A stretch of DNA of 64,000 bases from Impatiens glandulifera. Its lineage: Eukaryota; Streptophyta; Magnoliopsida; Ericales; Balsaminaceae. Below the pieces are notes generated by a model that was not told the origin of the DNA, did not search any database, and was given only the letters and a program-made list of their open reading frames with translations. The DNA lies in NCBI RefSeq assembly GCF_907164915.1, contig NC_061870.1, positions 28,805,348-28,869,347 on the forward strand, given 5' to 3'. How positions within the stretch are numbered: the stretch's first letter is position 1; every line of letters starts with the position of its first letter. A program made the translations under genes and the position numbers. Below, piece by piece: positions 1 through 11,962 of this stretch.

Positions 1-62
1 TCATGATGATTATAAACTCCAAATACACATGCAATTAATTAATCAAGAAATTAACGACATAC

Positions 63-95
63 CTGTTTATGCTGAAGGATGAGTTGAGCTTCCAT
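63..95 (-). CDS. Possible first coding exon of a gene leaving the left edge
   Basis: On the minus strand an ATG at 95 opens an 11-codon frame (MEAQLILQHKQ) that ends at a good splice donor (CAG|GTATGT, exon end 63). The preceding 150 bases look like a plant 5' leader with pyrimidine-rich stretches. No further exon lies in the window, so the product cannot be named. It could equally be chance; the call rests only on the ATG plus a strong donor. Confidence 0.3.
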
Positions 96-624
96 TAAGA
101 TCGATCAATCGATTGAATCGAAATACTATGTTTCTCTCTCTAGGATCTATATGTTTATGGGATAGGCTCCTTAATTTGACAAACCATGATCTACCAGTCT
201 ATATTTGCAGCTGAAGAGTCGATCGACAAGAAAGTAAACCCAATAATTTAAATAAATTCAAATCTGTTCATCTTTCTTCCATTACGCGCACACCCTCAAA
301 AATAAATAATAATAAAAATAAAAATGTCAACTCCCAGACCACACTCATCGATAAATCTCCTCACGTTTGTTTACACTACGTATACATGATATATATTGAT
401 AGTTAGTGTGTATATATATATTAATATTAATATTAAGAAATTAAATAAATTATATCAAGTTGAAGAAAATGCAAATTAAATGGACAACCTTAGAAGAAGA
501 ATTCAACTTCAACGTTGTTTTAGGACAGAGACGATCTTAGACTTTACAACAAGAGAGAAGAGAAAAGACCCGCATTTGTCGGCACCCAATTATTAATTTA
601 ATATAAATACGAGTTGTAAAATAA

Positions 625-650
625 ATATATATATATATATATATATATAT
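625..650. repeat. (AT)n microsatellite
   Basis: About 13 uninterrupted AT dinucleotides in intergenic DNA. Confidence 0.95.
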
Positions 651-3600
651 GATTGTTATTTTATGTGCCGGAAAAAAAATAAATTATGTTACTAGTATTA
701 AATACAATTTTAATTTATAAGAAAATTATATGTATTAAATTATATGATACAATTAGTTTTTATATTTGAATTTAAATTAAGGTAGAGGTATTAATTAGCA
801 AATGTTTGGTTTCAACTTTGAATTTGAATTTGAATGAGAGTGATATTTATTCAAGAGGAAGAATAATACTAATAAAAATATGAATCATTATGACTTATGT
901 GACTATTCAGCTGTACATGACTTAAACTTCTTACATTAGGTAATAGAAAATTAATATATCAAGACTTAAATACTTTTTTTTTCTTTTACATTTATTATTT
1001 TTAATAAAGATATATAATTTGAATTTTGAACGACGTGCTTCTCTTCTTCTTTTTAAATATATCATTAACCAATTTATAATTAACATTTTATTAGAGTTTT
1101 TTATTTTGTTATTTTAAAATATATTGACAATAATGTCTTAATATATATATTATAATTTATACATTTTTCAGACTAGATTCAAATATTCTCTAACCTGTCT
1201 ATTTGCTAAAGTTATATATCAACTGTCCCATAATATGATAAAATCATCCATTATTAAAGTTTTTTTTTTTTTTTATAGTTCATCGTTTATAAAGATTATT
1301 AAAAGTTTGATTTTTTACTTAAGAACACTTTAAGTTGAAGTATAATTAATGATTGTATAAGGTTATGCTAATTAACTTTCTATATCAAATAATAAAAAAA
1401 TCTTACAAGTATATTTTTTTTTAAATAAAAAAAAAATAAAATAAAATTTGGTATAAGTCATGTCTCAAAAATATCATGGAACTCTTTGTCTACTCCTCTA
1501 CGAATTTATGGCAACATAGTTACATATATTACATGATTTCTTTTACACGCGTTTTTTTTTTTAGTTTCTCGTCATTTTAAAATCTTTTAACGTATTGAAT
1601 TTGATCATCAACTTATTTAATTTAAGCAAAGTGCTATGGTAGAAGGTTGTGTTAACATTTCTGATAAAAAAAAAATAATGAGTTTGAGTTTTTATAATTT
1701 TAAAAATTAAAAGAAAAAAAAGTTTAAACAAAACTAAAGAAGCTAGACTGTTAACAACTCATTAAACACTCATGATCCTAAGTATTTGTCTGAAATAAAA
1801 TAGAATGGTTTTATTAATATTTTTTTACTGAAATTTTTATTCTCACTAGTATCGTCTTTATGCTAATATAGAGAATTATTACCGTTAAATTGAGTTAGTT
1901 CCTAGATTAAAATAAAATTGATCTTTTTGAAAATTCAATAATCACTAGTGAGCGTGATTTGAATAAATTAACATGTCCTTGCTGTGTAACATTAACATTA
2001 TCTATCTATCTAACAGCTGCAGAAAAAAAAACTATTATGTTTGAGTTTGACACATACCTATGGATGTAATCAATTTGGACTTTTGTATGTCCATCATTAA
2101 TTAATTAACTGCTCTCAATTCACATATATATTATCACTTTTAATAAATATTCACATTTATATATATTAATCACGACAAAAATAAAAACAACACAAAACAA
2201 AGACAATGAAAAGTGTCAAACATCCATAATAGAGATATATACACAATAAAGAACAAACAAACAATCAAAACTAAATAAACTTAATATCTAGGGTTATTGA
2301 TATTATATATAGTATAAATAATTAGTAACATGACATGATCTTAATTAAGACTCATCTGGGTAATTAATGAAAGCTGGTTCCTGGTGTAGCTGTATAATTA
2401 AATTGACTTAATTAAATATTAACTATATATAACGAGTAAATATTTATAATTAATTTGAACCAAGCCAACTAATTCATTGTTAATTAGTTGTTTATAATTA
2501 TATCCACGGCTCTTGTTTGATGTTGAACAGTAGCTAATTAATTCATGTCAATTATTATAAAGAGAATCATTTTGACTTTTACATCTAATTTATTCCTCAA
2601 TGCTAATAATATTTCATGTCATTAATTCAATTTATAATCAACAAATTATAAAAAAAAAAAATTAATTAATATGTATATTCGTCACTAGTACATGCCACAG
2701 ATGTTAATAATTAGTAATTAAATTAATGAATTTTCGTCAACCTAGACTATCTACCTAATTATAGCTAGACATCGTGTATATATATATATGACTCAGTAAT
2801 TAATTAAGTACTCTTCAAATATATGTGGCATGAACCCATTTTTTAAATTATTTTAATTGAATAAATTATTGAAGATTAGATTTGATTTAATTGGATTAAA
2901 TCTAAATAAACCAATGAATGATCAAACGAGCCCTAGTATTAAACAAAAAGTCATTGTTAAAATGATATGAGAAGCGGCAGTAGCCATGTTAAGTATTTAA
3001 TATTTTATTAAATAAAATATGTCATCTCAAAATGGCTGATCTAATAATTTTTAATATTAAAATAATATAGTTTTTAATGGGTAAACTTATGTGAAAAAGT
3101 AAGTATTAAAGTTTTATTTGAAAATTTGATGTGAAAAAGAAAATAAAGTAGAATACAATTAAATTATTAGTATATGTATAGTCAGGATGGGAGGGGGCCC
3201 ACATGCTTGGTGGCATCATGAAGACTTTAAATCCAAGTGGGGATTAATATATTGAAGAGAGTCAATGGTTTTAGATTATGTAGTTTTAATTAATTTATTT
3301 ATTTATTTATTTCAACTGAAAATTAAAGAATTATTATGAGGTTTGACCCTCCTTACTTGCCACTATTTATTTACTAGTTGTGCCACCCATCTATTATCTT
3401 TTACTATTTTTATTATTTTAATACACTCATAAATCAATAATATAATTGTTATAAAAAATAAATATGTTCTGTTTCTATCGTGACAGTAAATTGTTTATAT
3501 GGGATAAGCAAATTTTTGACGGATTAATTATTTGAGACTTGAGAGGAGTATTTATTATATGTTGTTGATGGACTTGATAATTTTTAGCCCTTTTAAGGAG

Positions 3601-3778
3601 GGTTATATTGTTTAGCCCAATATCATTTATTTCTCACCTATTTTTGTATATTTATATTTTTTTAAACGCTTTTAGATATAATCGAATGTACAATCGATTA
3701 ATCTCTTAAGTCGACTTTTATCAAAATTTTCTTCTTCTTTTAATATACAATTATGTGTGTGCTTGGTTAACAATATGT

Positions 3779-4280
3779 AAAGGTGTTCAATATTTGATTT
3801 GAACTGAATATCCGATCGAATTCGAATAAACTGAATTCGAATTTTATTTTTGGTTTTCGAATTAAATTTTAAATCAATTCGAATTCAAATACGATTTTCG
3901 GTTTGATTTTTCGAGATGTGGTTTAAACTCAAAAACCAAATTAAAAACCGAATTCACTTTTTACTATTTATTTTAATTATATGTTTTATTAGATATAATT
4001 AAATAATTATATATTTTATTATATATTAAATTAGGTAAGTTGTTATCCTTTTAAATTTATAAATTTAAAAGACTTTAATCTTTAAAATTTGTTAACAGTG
4101 AAATTAAAAATAATATACAGGTTCAATTATTATAATAAATAATACAATTGTGTATGTGTATTCAATATTTGGTCTAAACTGAATATCTGACTGAATTCGA
4201 AGTCATCGAATTCGAAATAAATCGAATTTTAATTTTAATATATGGTTCGATTTTCGAATTTTTTAAAAAAAATAAAACAC
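3779..4280. repeat. Two degenerate copies of a GAATTCGAA-rich repeat
   Basis: Segments at about 3779-3960 and 4140-4280 both start with a GTGT(A)TTCAATATTTG-like stretch, continue with CTGAATATC and then many GAATTCGAA and TTCGAATT blocks. They look like two diverged copies of one dispersed repeat. No terminal repeat or coding capacity was seen, so the family is unknown. Confidence 0.5.
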
Positions 4281-4681
4281 CCGAAACCAAACAAATAAAC
4301 ACTTTAGCAATATGTGATTTAGTATACATTTATTTTAATGGAAGATGTTATCATGACCTCACAACTAAAAGTGAATCTAGGTGAGGACTCGAGTGAGGTA
4401 AGAACCATTCGAAACAAAATATTTTTTTATGATAGAAACTTGACATGATCACATTTTTTTATTTAATTCATTATTTGCTTCTCTAATTCTAAAATAATAA
4501 CAAAAAATATGTTTATTCATTTTTTTTTATCCATAATTTTCTCATTTTTTTTTATGTAAACTCATCCCAAATTTTTGTAAAACCTAACTCAAATTCTTCA
4601 CAACCATAATACGTCTTTCAACTTAAGGCGTTCTAAATATAAATCGAACCTGTAACATTTAGTCTTAGGAACCCTCTTACC

Positions 4682-4684
<3 letters not shown>

Positions 4685-4728
<44 letters not shown>
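4685..4728. repeat. (AT)n microsatellite
   Basis: About 22 perfect AT dinucleotides, the longest simple repeat in the window. Confidence 0.97.
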
Positions 4729-4731
<3 letters not shown>

Positions 4732-5208
4732 TGTTAAGTTACAAAATATATTTTTTTAGTAGGATTCTTATCATCATGAACTTCAAATTATTATTTTCTT
4801 AAATTATATTATTTCTGGGAGAAACTATTTAAATATTTAAAATATGCAAAAAAATAATGGTAATGTGTTGTTTATATCATCTATGAATACACTTGATCAC
4901 CACACACTTGGGTTGGGTCATAGACAATTTAATGTCTTTGTATTTGAACTTCATCAATCTCCTGATTTCTCTATCAACACATGTTGCCTAGATTCTTTTG
5001 TCAACTTCAAACACATATTTGTCATTTTACAAATGTTTCTTTATTATATGGGGATTTTCTAGTGACATTTGATTGGTGTGAAACATTGAGGGTTAAAGGT
5101 GTACTGACCTATTTATTCAGTGGCTAAATTACATAAATATATAAGAAGAATTTTGAAAGAAAAAAAAAAAGTCATAGTTGGAGATGAATTGAATGTGAGT
5201 CATTTGTT

Positions 5209-5228
5209 GAGAGAGAGAGAGAGAGAGA
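5209..5228 (+). promoter_or_regulatory. GA-repeat upstream of the APR-like gene
   Basis: A (GA)10 run ends about 95 bases before the ATG at 5324. GA/CT repeats near transcription starts are common in plant core promoters and bind BPC/GAGA-type factors. The placement fits; the function is inferred. Confidence 0.4.
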
Positions 5229-5323
5229 CAAGGGCCAACCAAAGAGGGCTTTATCAGGTCAGGAGGAGGGAGAAGGGCGGGAGGAAAGGGAAAGCCAACC
5301 GCTTCTAATTCTGCAACATTTCC

Positions 5324-7240
5324 ATGGCGGACTCGCTGATTTGCCTTGCGTTTTTGTTCATCTTCATCTCCGCTTCTTCAATTCGTCCTGTTTCGTCCTC
5401 TGCTGCATCTCTATCCTCATGCCTTCCACACTCAAACTCCTTTCTTTACGATCTGCAGCTTCAATGCACCGATGCAATGCCTATCTCTTCCCTGATTCAG
5501 GTTTCAGATTACCCTTTTCTCTTTTCAACGCTTTTATTCTTCCAAATCGTATGTAATATGCGATGTTATTGTATGCCGGTTCAGCGTTCTAGTAAAATAA
5601 GATTGAAATTTTGCTCCTTTTATACCGTAGAATTGTTTGCAACGCTTAATTTTGTTGGGTTTATTTTTGGGAAAAATTTTGTTGGGTTGTTGGTGTGGGG
5701 AAAGGGATGATGACTTAATTCAATATATATACATATTTGATTTCATCACAGAGAATTGAACAGCTAAACATGTCTAATCTTTAATATAATTGAAAAGATT
5801 TGAATATACTATTTTCTCTACTTGTTTATTTTCTTCTTTGTATGCCTAGAAAAGGGAAAGTTTTGAACTTTTAGAAAGGTGAATCTATCTGATTAGGGTT
5901 CATACTATGAACAGGAATGAATTATCTGGGTAGTATTTACTACCGTTTTATGAAGTGGAATCTGTTTCCAACCAACCTATAATTATTGAAGTGGGACCAT
6001 GAAAGTAGCTACTAGATGTAGCATTGACTTCTGCTGCTATATATTGATGAGAGTTTGGTTTCAGTGTGTTAAACTTTTGGTTATCATTAGGTTTCTGTTA
6101 CCAATTAATTAATTTCATCAACCAGCCGACCAATGATATCTTTTGTTCATATTTGCCATGTGATAATTTATTATTAGTTAATTCTCATGGTCATGTCCTT
6201 GATGCTTATGTGTGATTAAGGGAAGAGATCGATGATCCTAAGTTCTTTTACTCCATTCATAATCTCTTCCTTTAACGTCGTCCACGATAGTTGGTTAGAA
6301 CTTAGATGAATTCAATTGAATTAATTGCCTTACATTGTTCATGGTTCGTGTAGGATAAGAATTGTTATGATATCCAAACTCTGAATAGTGTCCTGTTTTG
6401 TTGCTTTGATAGATTGATGGGGAATCTCTTGACAGTATGTTGGACTTGAGTTCAGAGAATGCATACACTGCTGTTCTATTTCATGCTTCCTGGTGCCCGT
6501 TCTCAGTTGCTGTGCTTCCCAAGTTTTCTGCACTCAGCTCTCTGTTTCCTCAAATTCAGCATGTAATGATCGAGCAATCTAATGTCATGCCAAGGTTGTT
6601 GTTTTGCCCTTTTTTTTATTAGGTAGGAGATTGTTTGTGCCATAAGCTGGATATTTAATCTGTGTAATCTATTTGTTTAAGTGCAGCCTTCTTTCGAGGT
6701 ATGGGATTCACAGCTTGCCGGCAATTATTTTGATGAACAAGACAGAAAAAGTACGGTATTATGGGCAGAAGGATCTCGTCTCCTTGGTGCAATTTTATAA
6801 GAATAATACAGGTGACTAGCAGTTATCTATATAAGAAGCTCATGTTTTGGCTTCATTTGATCCATAATTGGTTTTCTGTTTCAGGAATTGATCCAGTTCT
6901 GCATTTGACTGAAGACGAGATCCCAGAAGCTCTGGAAAGAACTCAAATCTTAGATGGGGAACCGTACTTAGTTTTTTCAGTATTGTTTGTCCTCTTCAGG
7001 ACATTGGTGTATTTCTTCCCACGGAATTTGTACCATCAGATTGCATTGAGGGTTGCTAGCATGACTCGCCTTAATTGGGGGTTCCTTGTGGGGTTGAGCC
7101 ACCTTTTGGGACGTGTTATACAGTTGATCGATGTGAAGAGTATGTGGGTCAAGCTTAAACTCTGCAAAACACAAAATTTTCACAGGGCGGGTAAGAGCAG
7201 CGCTCGTGTTTGGGCATCTTCTTTTGCTTCTGTGTCATAA
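5324..7240 (+). CDS. APRL: 5'-adenylylsulfate reductase-like (APRL) thioredoxin-fold protein
   Basis: Four exons join in frame: 5324-5500, 6413-6594, 6687-6811 and 6885-7240, giving 279 residues. The N-terminus is a hydrophobic signal peptide (about residues 3-22). A thioredoxin fold follows with the active-site segment HASWCPFSVAVLPKF, where the usual CxxC is reduced to WCPFS, as in the APR-like family, so classical disulfide oxidoreductase activity is doubtful. The later segment YGIHSLPAIILMN carries the cis-proline region. A membrane segment (YLVFSVLFVLFRTLVYFFP) lies near residue 185, followed by a basic tail. Despite the name, APRL proteins lack the sulfonucleotide reductase domain; a secretory-pathway membrane protein is expected. 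The gene converges on the AP2 gene 353 bases away. Confidence 0.93.
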
Positions 7241-7593
7241 TATATAACTTGTGGGTGAGAAAGAAGGTACACATCTTGGCGCTTAATATTATCTTTATTA
7301 TTATAATTATAATTATTATTATTATGCAATTTGGCATAAGCCCTTATCTCTCAATTTGTGTGTGTGTGTAAGTTGGAACAAAAAATAGAAATGTGAATCT
7401 GTGACCAAATTGTTCCTGTGTAATCTATTATTGCTGGAGAGGGCATTTTTGTAATTGACAGCTCTATTTACAGTTTACAACTTTGGTCAAACAAGGTTAT
7501 TTCTCTTATGTTAATCATGAAAATCCTAAAATGTACAGATTTCACACCTTTTGATCTTTCTTTCTTATTATTCTTATTATTGATATTACTATA
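7241..7593. other. Short convergent intergenic spacer
   Basis: Holds the 3' ends of the APRL gene (+) and the AP2 gene (-). A TTA/ATT-rich simple repeat lies at about 7285-7325. Nothing else was seen. Confidence 0.8.
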
Positions 7594-9256
7594 TTAGCCA
7601 CTGAACCCATATTGGGGCAGAGGCCTCTGAAACACTAAGCCATGGCTGTCGCTTGAAACAGATAGCAGAAATGGATCATCATCATCCTCATCGGTTATTC
7701 CATGGCAAAAGATGCCATCAAATTCATCGTCACTGACAATTAAAACTTCTTTCTTTGTATCTTTCCCTTCAATTTCTTCCTCGGAAACATTAGAGTTCTT
7801 CCTCACCAGGTCCCTGAAAACAGAGGATCGAAGCAGAAGACCAAGGGCAGTTGGAGAAGAAGGAGAAGGTAACTTCTTGGATGGGTTAAGATTTCGGGGA
7901 GAATCTAGATCAGTGTCTGTGTAATTACTAGTTTTGATAAATGGTGCGGCCAATGGAAGCTGTTCTTGAAAAGCATTTGGACTGGTTTGTCCAGAAGGTG
8001 GCTTGAGCCACCTGATGTAAGTGCTCAAGTCAAAGTTTGTGACTGCATTGATTCCTCTGTACTCGATTGCAGCGATATCATAGGCACGTGCAGCCTCCTC
8101 CTGTGTACCTGAAGAACAGGCGAACAATTCCCAAATCAAAAATTCATCCAGTTAGGATGACAGGTTTTTCTGTTAACTAACTAACTTACTATAAGTGCCG
8201 AGATAGAGATATTTGTTGCCAAAGACCCTCCCTATTCTAGCTTCCCATCTTCCATTATGATGATGCCTGTAACCATCGATAAATCAGAACACTAATTTAT
8301 ATCGGAAACCAGAAACAATATTATCGTACCTCGCGACTCCCCTATATTTCGATACACCTCTTGAGAAACCGCTGCTCTTTCTGTGAATGGTAAATTATTA
8401 ATCAGTCATAAGCTATGAATGAATGAATTAAATGTGTAGAAAAAGGTAGCTAGCTATACCTTCTTAGAGAGGCTAAATACTCCTCTTTGGTGACAGTTTG
8501 CATGAATCTAAGCTCATCCTCATAATCGGAAACCTGCAAGAACGCACCTTTATTGAAATTACATCTTCTACGAAGAATATGTATATACAATTACCATACC
8601 AGAAAATTGGTGAAAGTGGTTGGCCCCCAGTACTTAAGTGCAGCCAAATCATAAGCTCTTGCCGCAGCTTCTTCTTCATCATAGGCGCCTGACAGAAGAT
8701 TATGAACTCGGTTTCAGATTTGGGTTCAATAAAACCATGTATATGAAATGAAGAAATCAAAAAGATGAGTACCCACCAAGATAAACTGCATGCCAGCATC
8801 ATTAGAATCCAGAACAATGATGATCCATCATGCCATAGACAGCCAATTAATGTAAAAATAAGTAAGACTGAAGAAGAAGAGTGTAAATTAAAGAAATTAG
8901 ATATGTTTTCTTGGAATTTTGTACATACCTTGCTTCCCTTTCTTTCTCTGAGTGACATTCCACGAGAGTTTATCCCACAAGTGAGCTTCATAGCGGCCAG
9001 TCCATCTATGGCGACTGACTCCGCGAAATCTGGAGCTTCTCTTAACGGTGGTGGGTGCAGGAATTAACGGATCGACACGAACTTGATCATGAGTTAATTG
9101 AACCTCCTGTTGCTGCTGCTGCTGAATATCATGATCACTTGATCTTCTTCTCCTCTTCATGTTTCTGTTTCCTCCTTCTAACACGTTGCAGATTCTTTGC
9201 CTTTTTCCCATCTTCTCTTCATTCTTAACATTATAAATCATCTCCATTAATGTCAT
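7594..9256 (-). CDS. Double-AP2-domain transcription factor, WRINKLED-like
   Basis: Seven exons: 9256-8929, 8785-8777, 8688-8600, 8533-8460, 8380-8330, 8266-8190 and 8108-7594, giving 380 residues. Two AP2/ERF DNA-binding repeats are present: R1 from about residue 76 ([20 protein letters not shown]) and R2 from about residue 178 ([17 protein letters not shown]), joined by a linker with [17 protein letters not shown]. This arrangement and the 9-bp microexon coding VYL place it in the WRI1/ADAP-WRI4 branch of AP2 factors, regulators of fatty-acid and cuticle-wax genes. The N-terminus has a basic, nuclear-signal-like run and polyglutamine; the C-terminus is acidic. An upstream in-frame ATG at 9304 exists, but the TATA box at 9321-9328 would put the transcript start downstream of it, so 9256 is preferred. 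Confidence 0.92.
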
Positions 9257-9320
9257 ATGTCCTCCTTTTCTTCTTCTTCTTCTAGCTGGAAAGATGACCG
9301 ACATGCATGCAGAAGATGAA

Positions 9321-9328
9321 TATATATA
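9321..9328 (-). promoter_or_regulatory. TATA box of the AP2 gene
   Basis: TATATATA lies 65-72 bases upstream of the chosen ATG. It predicts transcription starting near 9290-9295 and so helps decide between two candidate start codons. Confidence 0.5.
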
Positions 9329-10551
9329 GAGCTTACTCGTGCTCCTTGTTATGTTCTTATTCGTGTTTATTTTTGTCTCTTGTTGTAATGGCTGGATTAG
9401 AGAACAAGACAAGGAATTCGATAATACAGAGAGAACTTTGTGACAGATATTTGTCTTCACCTTAATTTCCAGCACTAAAATCCAATAATCAATCGTTGTC
9501 CAGTTGTTTTGAGAAATGTAAACACGAAGATGAGTGGTTGGGAAATATATTGTTTTCAACTGACAAGGTAATCAATTTTGATTGTGACTTTCTTGTCTTT
9601 TTTTTTTATTTTCTAAAGAATATTGGTGAGATTAGATCCCCAATAATTTCAATGTTTAGTTTTATTTTACTAGCTGAAATCTTTATCTAAAATACTCAAG
9701 ATTTCAATCGGAAATGTAAACCATGAATTCAAATGACTCGACCTTTCACGAGTTATATGGACGAACTAGAAATTAGAATTAGGATAAGCTTCAACATAAT
9801 AATTTAAAAAAAAAAAAAAACTAGGACTTAAACTTAATATATAAAATATTAGGAAAAAAGAAATTAGTGAGAATTGAATATGACAGTATTCAAATCTCTA
9901 TTTGAATTCATGTTCGAGAGGAAATTTACATTTGGACAACTTAAAAAATAATATGTATTAATAATTGACTATACAGTTTTTATAAGTTCGAATTTTATTT
10001 AGAACATTTTAAATAAAAGTGATAGTCATTAATTCTTACTCAAAACGAATTAAATGAAAATAAAACTCACTCATTTTGAAATATCATATCCATAAATGGC
10101 GTCTAAGCATCTATCGAGCATAATACCCTTCTTTTATTGGATTCCCCGTCTAATTAATATATAATATATGTTTTTGTTTCTTATGGTATTAATTTATATA
10201 TAATAATATTAAGCAAGACAGATTCCTTTTGAACTTATAAACTAATTGTTTTCCTAAAGATCACTCCAAAACAATGGCCAAATGTCTTTTCTTTTCTTCT
10301 TTTTCAAAATTAATTAATTGAATTCAATTAAATATTAACCAAATAAGACGAATTAGGGGAAAATTGGGTATTATTAAAAATAAATAATTAAACCCCTCAA
10401 TTAAACAAAAAAATAATAATAATGATAGTCACAAATAATATTATGTAATTGAGGGAGTAAAAAAAGTAAATATATATGAATGATGAATCCATCCTCTCTG
10501 ATTTCTTTTCTTTTTCTCTTATCATCTCTTCATTTCCTCTTAATTAATGAA
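9329..10551. other. Intergenic region between AP2 and pectate lyase
   Basis: AT-rich, with A/T homopolymers and no supported coding frame. It includes the upstream promoter of the AP2 gene and the 3' flank of the pectate lyase. Confidence 0.75.
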
Positions 10552-11784
10552 TTAACAAGCCACACCAGGCCTACAACCAAGGTATCCTGCGAAACGAGTC
10601 ATGCTCTTCACCGCTCTTCCGCGTCTTGGATAAATGGCGTCCATTCCAGCCAATCTCGCGATATTCCCTTTACTACAATCGCCCGAACTTCTGAAAAACG
10701 CTCCCCTGGCGAATATATCCCCTTGCGAACACCATGACCATCTCTTCCAATCCCACTCGGGCGCATCCCTATGTGTTACCTCTTTAAGTTCGGGCAACAT
10801 AGGCGCAATAAACCTGTTTCCCTGGCTGATCACGGTCGCGCCATGGCTACCGCCAATAGCATACTTATTCCAATGCGTGTAATCGTTATTAATCACGTGA
10901 ACAATACCACCTCTTACTCTCGGCATTCGCTGCACAAGTCTCTTACCAAAATGGTTATAAGCCACGGTTATTCTCATCTTACTGTCTATGTCTGTTTTAT
11001 CGCTGGCACCGAATAACAACGCCTTATCGTGATCCGTCCAATGACAATTCGATATCGTAATCTTGGTGGAACCTTCCACCGCATCGATCAAACCATCAGC
11101 GCAGTTCCTCATTGAGAGATGATCAAGCCAAATGTTGGAAGACCCGAATATCGAAACACCATCCCCGTCAGCCGTTCCTCTTAACCCGTAATGATCGACG
11201 GAGTCCCTGATTAATCCCCCGGAGGTAGACACGATATCGCTGATAAACAGGTTGTGAATTATGACGTTTTGAACGTATTGAATCATGAAACCCGCACCGT
11301 TCGCGATGTGAACTTGGGCGCCCCGACCGTCTATTGTTTTATGGCTTTGCACGATGAGTTCCTTTTGTAGTTTAATTGTCATGCTTCTTGCAAAGTATAT
11401 CCACAACGGTTCTTTTTGGATGACGGCGTGACGGAGAGTTCCGGGTCTTGGGTTAATGACATCATTGTCGGACGGGTCGGTGACAACGTAATACCTGCCG
11501 GCTCTACCACCGGTGGTTCCTTTACCGAACCCGATAATACAATCGGTTATTTTCTTTCGGTTTTGGGCCCATTTGGGGTTGCATCTCCAGCATTTGTCAA
11601 TTGGGTTTGTGGGCTTACATGGGCCATGATATTTTTCGATAATAGTTCTTCTTGTGAGATTGTAAGGTACGAGGTAATCTGTCATTGGATAATGGTCATC
11701 TTCTTCCGTGGCGTTCCATGATTGGGCAGCAGTTAGGAGAGTGGAGGTGAAGAGTAGAAAGAGGATTGGCTTAGTTAGGGCCAT
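10552..11784 (-). CDS. Secreted pectate lyase (polysaccharide lyase family 1)
   Basis: An uninterrupted 410-residue frame. A signal peptide (about residues 1-21, ending TAAQS) directs it to the cell wall, where pectate lyases cleave de-esterified homogalacturonan by Ca-dependent beta-elimination. Family signatures are all present: TADGDGVSIFGSSNIWLDH (about 204-222), the Ca-binding DGLIDAVEGST region (230-240), and VQRMPRVRGG (284-293) holding the catalytic arginine. The cysteine-rich N-terminal motif KCWRCNPKWAQNR is typical of plant enzymes, as is the C-terminal LGCRPGVAC. The single-exon structure resembles the pollen-expressed P56/P59-type lyases, but the expression site is inference. Nothing suggests inactivation. 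Confidence 0.96.
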   Translation of the reverse strand: MALTKPILFLLFTSTLLTAAQSWNATEEDDHYPMTDYLVPYNLTRRTIIEKYHGPCKPTNPIDKCWRCNPKWAQNRKKITDCIIGFGKGTTGGRAGRYYVVTDPSDNDVINPRPGTLRHAVIQKEPLWIYFARSMTIKLQKELIVQSHKTIDGRGAQVHIANGAGFMIQYVQNVIIHNLFISDIVSTSGGLIRDSVDHYGLRGTADGDGVSIFGSSNIWLDHLSMRNCADGLIDAVEGSTKITISNCHWTDHDKALLFGASDKTDIDSKMRITVAYNHFGKRLVQRMPRVRGGIVHVINNDYTHWNKYAIGGSHGATVISQGNRFIAPMLPELKEVTHRDAPEWDWKRWSWCSQGDIFARGAFFRSSGDCSKGNIARLAGMDAIYPRRGRAVKSMTRFAGYLGCRPGVAC

Positions 11785-11954
11785 TGTTTTTGGGTGATTT
11801 GATCAAAAAGCCAAATTAATTAATTATTAATTGGCATATCCACCCAAAACAGTGACCCTAGCTAAGTAGTTTTAGCAATGATTAGATTTGATGGTGAGAA
11901 AATGAAAATTAGGGTTTTGGTTTGGGTTAATTTGATTAATGGAAGGTTTCTTGG

Positions 11955-11962
11955 CTTTTATA
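11955..11962 (-). promoter_or_regulatory. TATA box of the pectate lyase gene
   Basis: TATAAAAG on the minus strand, about 170 bases before the ATG, implying a leader of roughly 140 bases. Confidence 0.5.

Larger units (their letters stand above)
96..5323. other. AT-rich intergenic region
   Basis: No coding frame with splice-consistent continuation was found. The stretch holds AT dinucleotide runs, homopolymer A/T tracts and a pair of GAATTCGAA-rich repeats (listed separately). The last 200 bases are the promoter and leader of the APR-like gene. A 72-codon frame at 4844-5062 has no recognisable domain and is not called. Confidence 0.75.

Noticed and set aside
4844..5062. 72-residue plus-strand frame upstream of APRL
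   Set aside because: No domain, no splice continuation, AT-rich context.
9256..9559. N-terminal extension of the AP2 protein to 9559
   Set aside because: The frame is open by chance; it crosses a TATA box and lacks conservation-like character.
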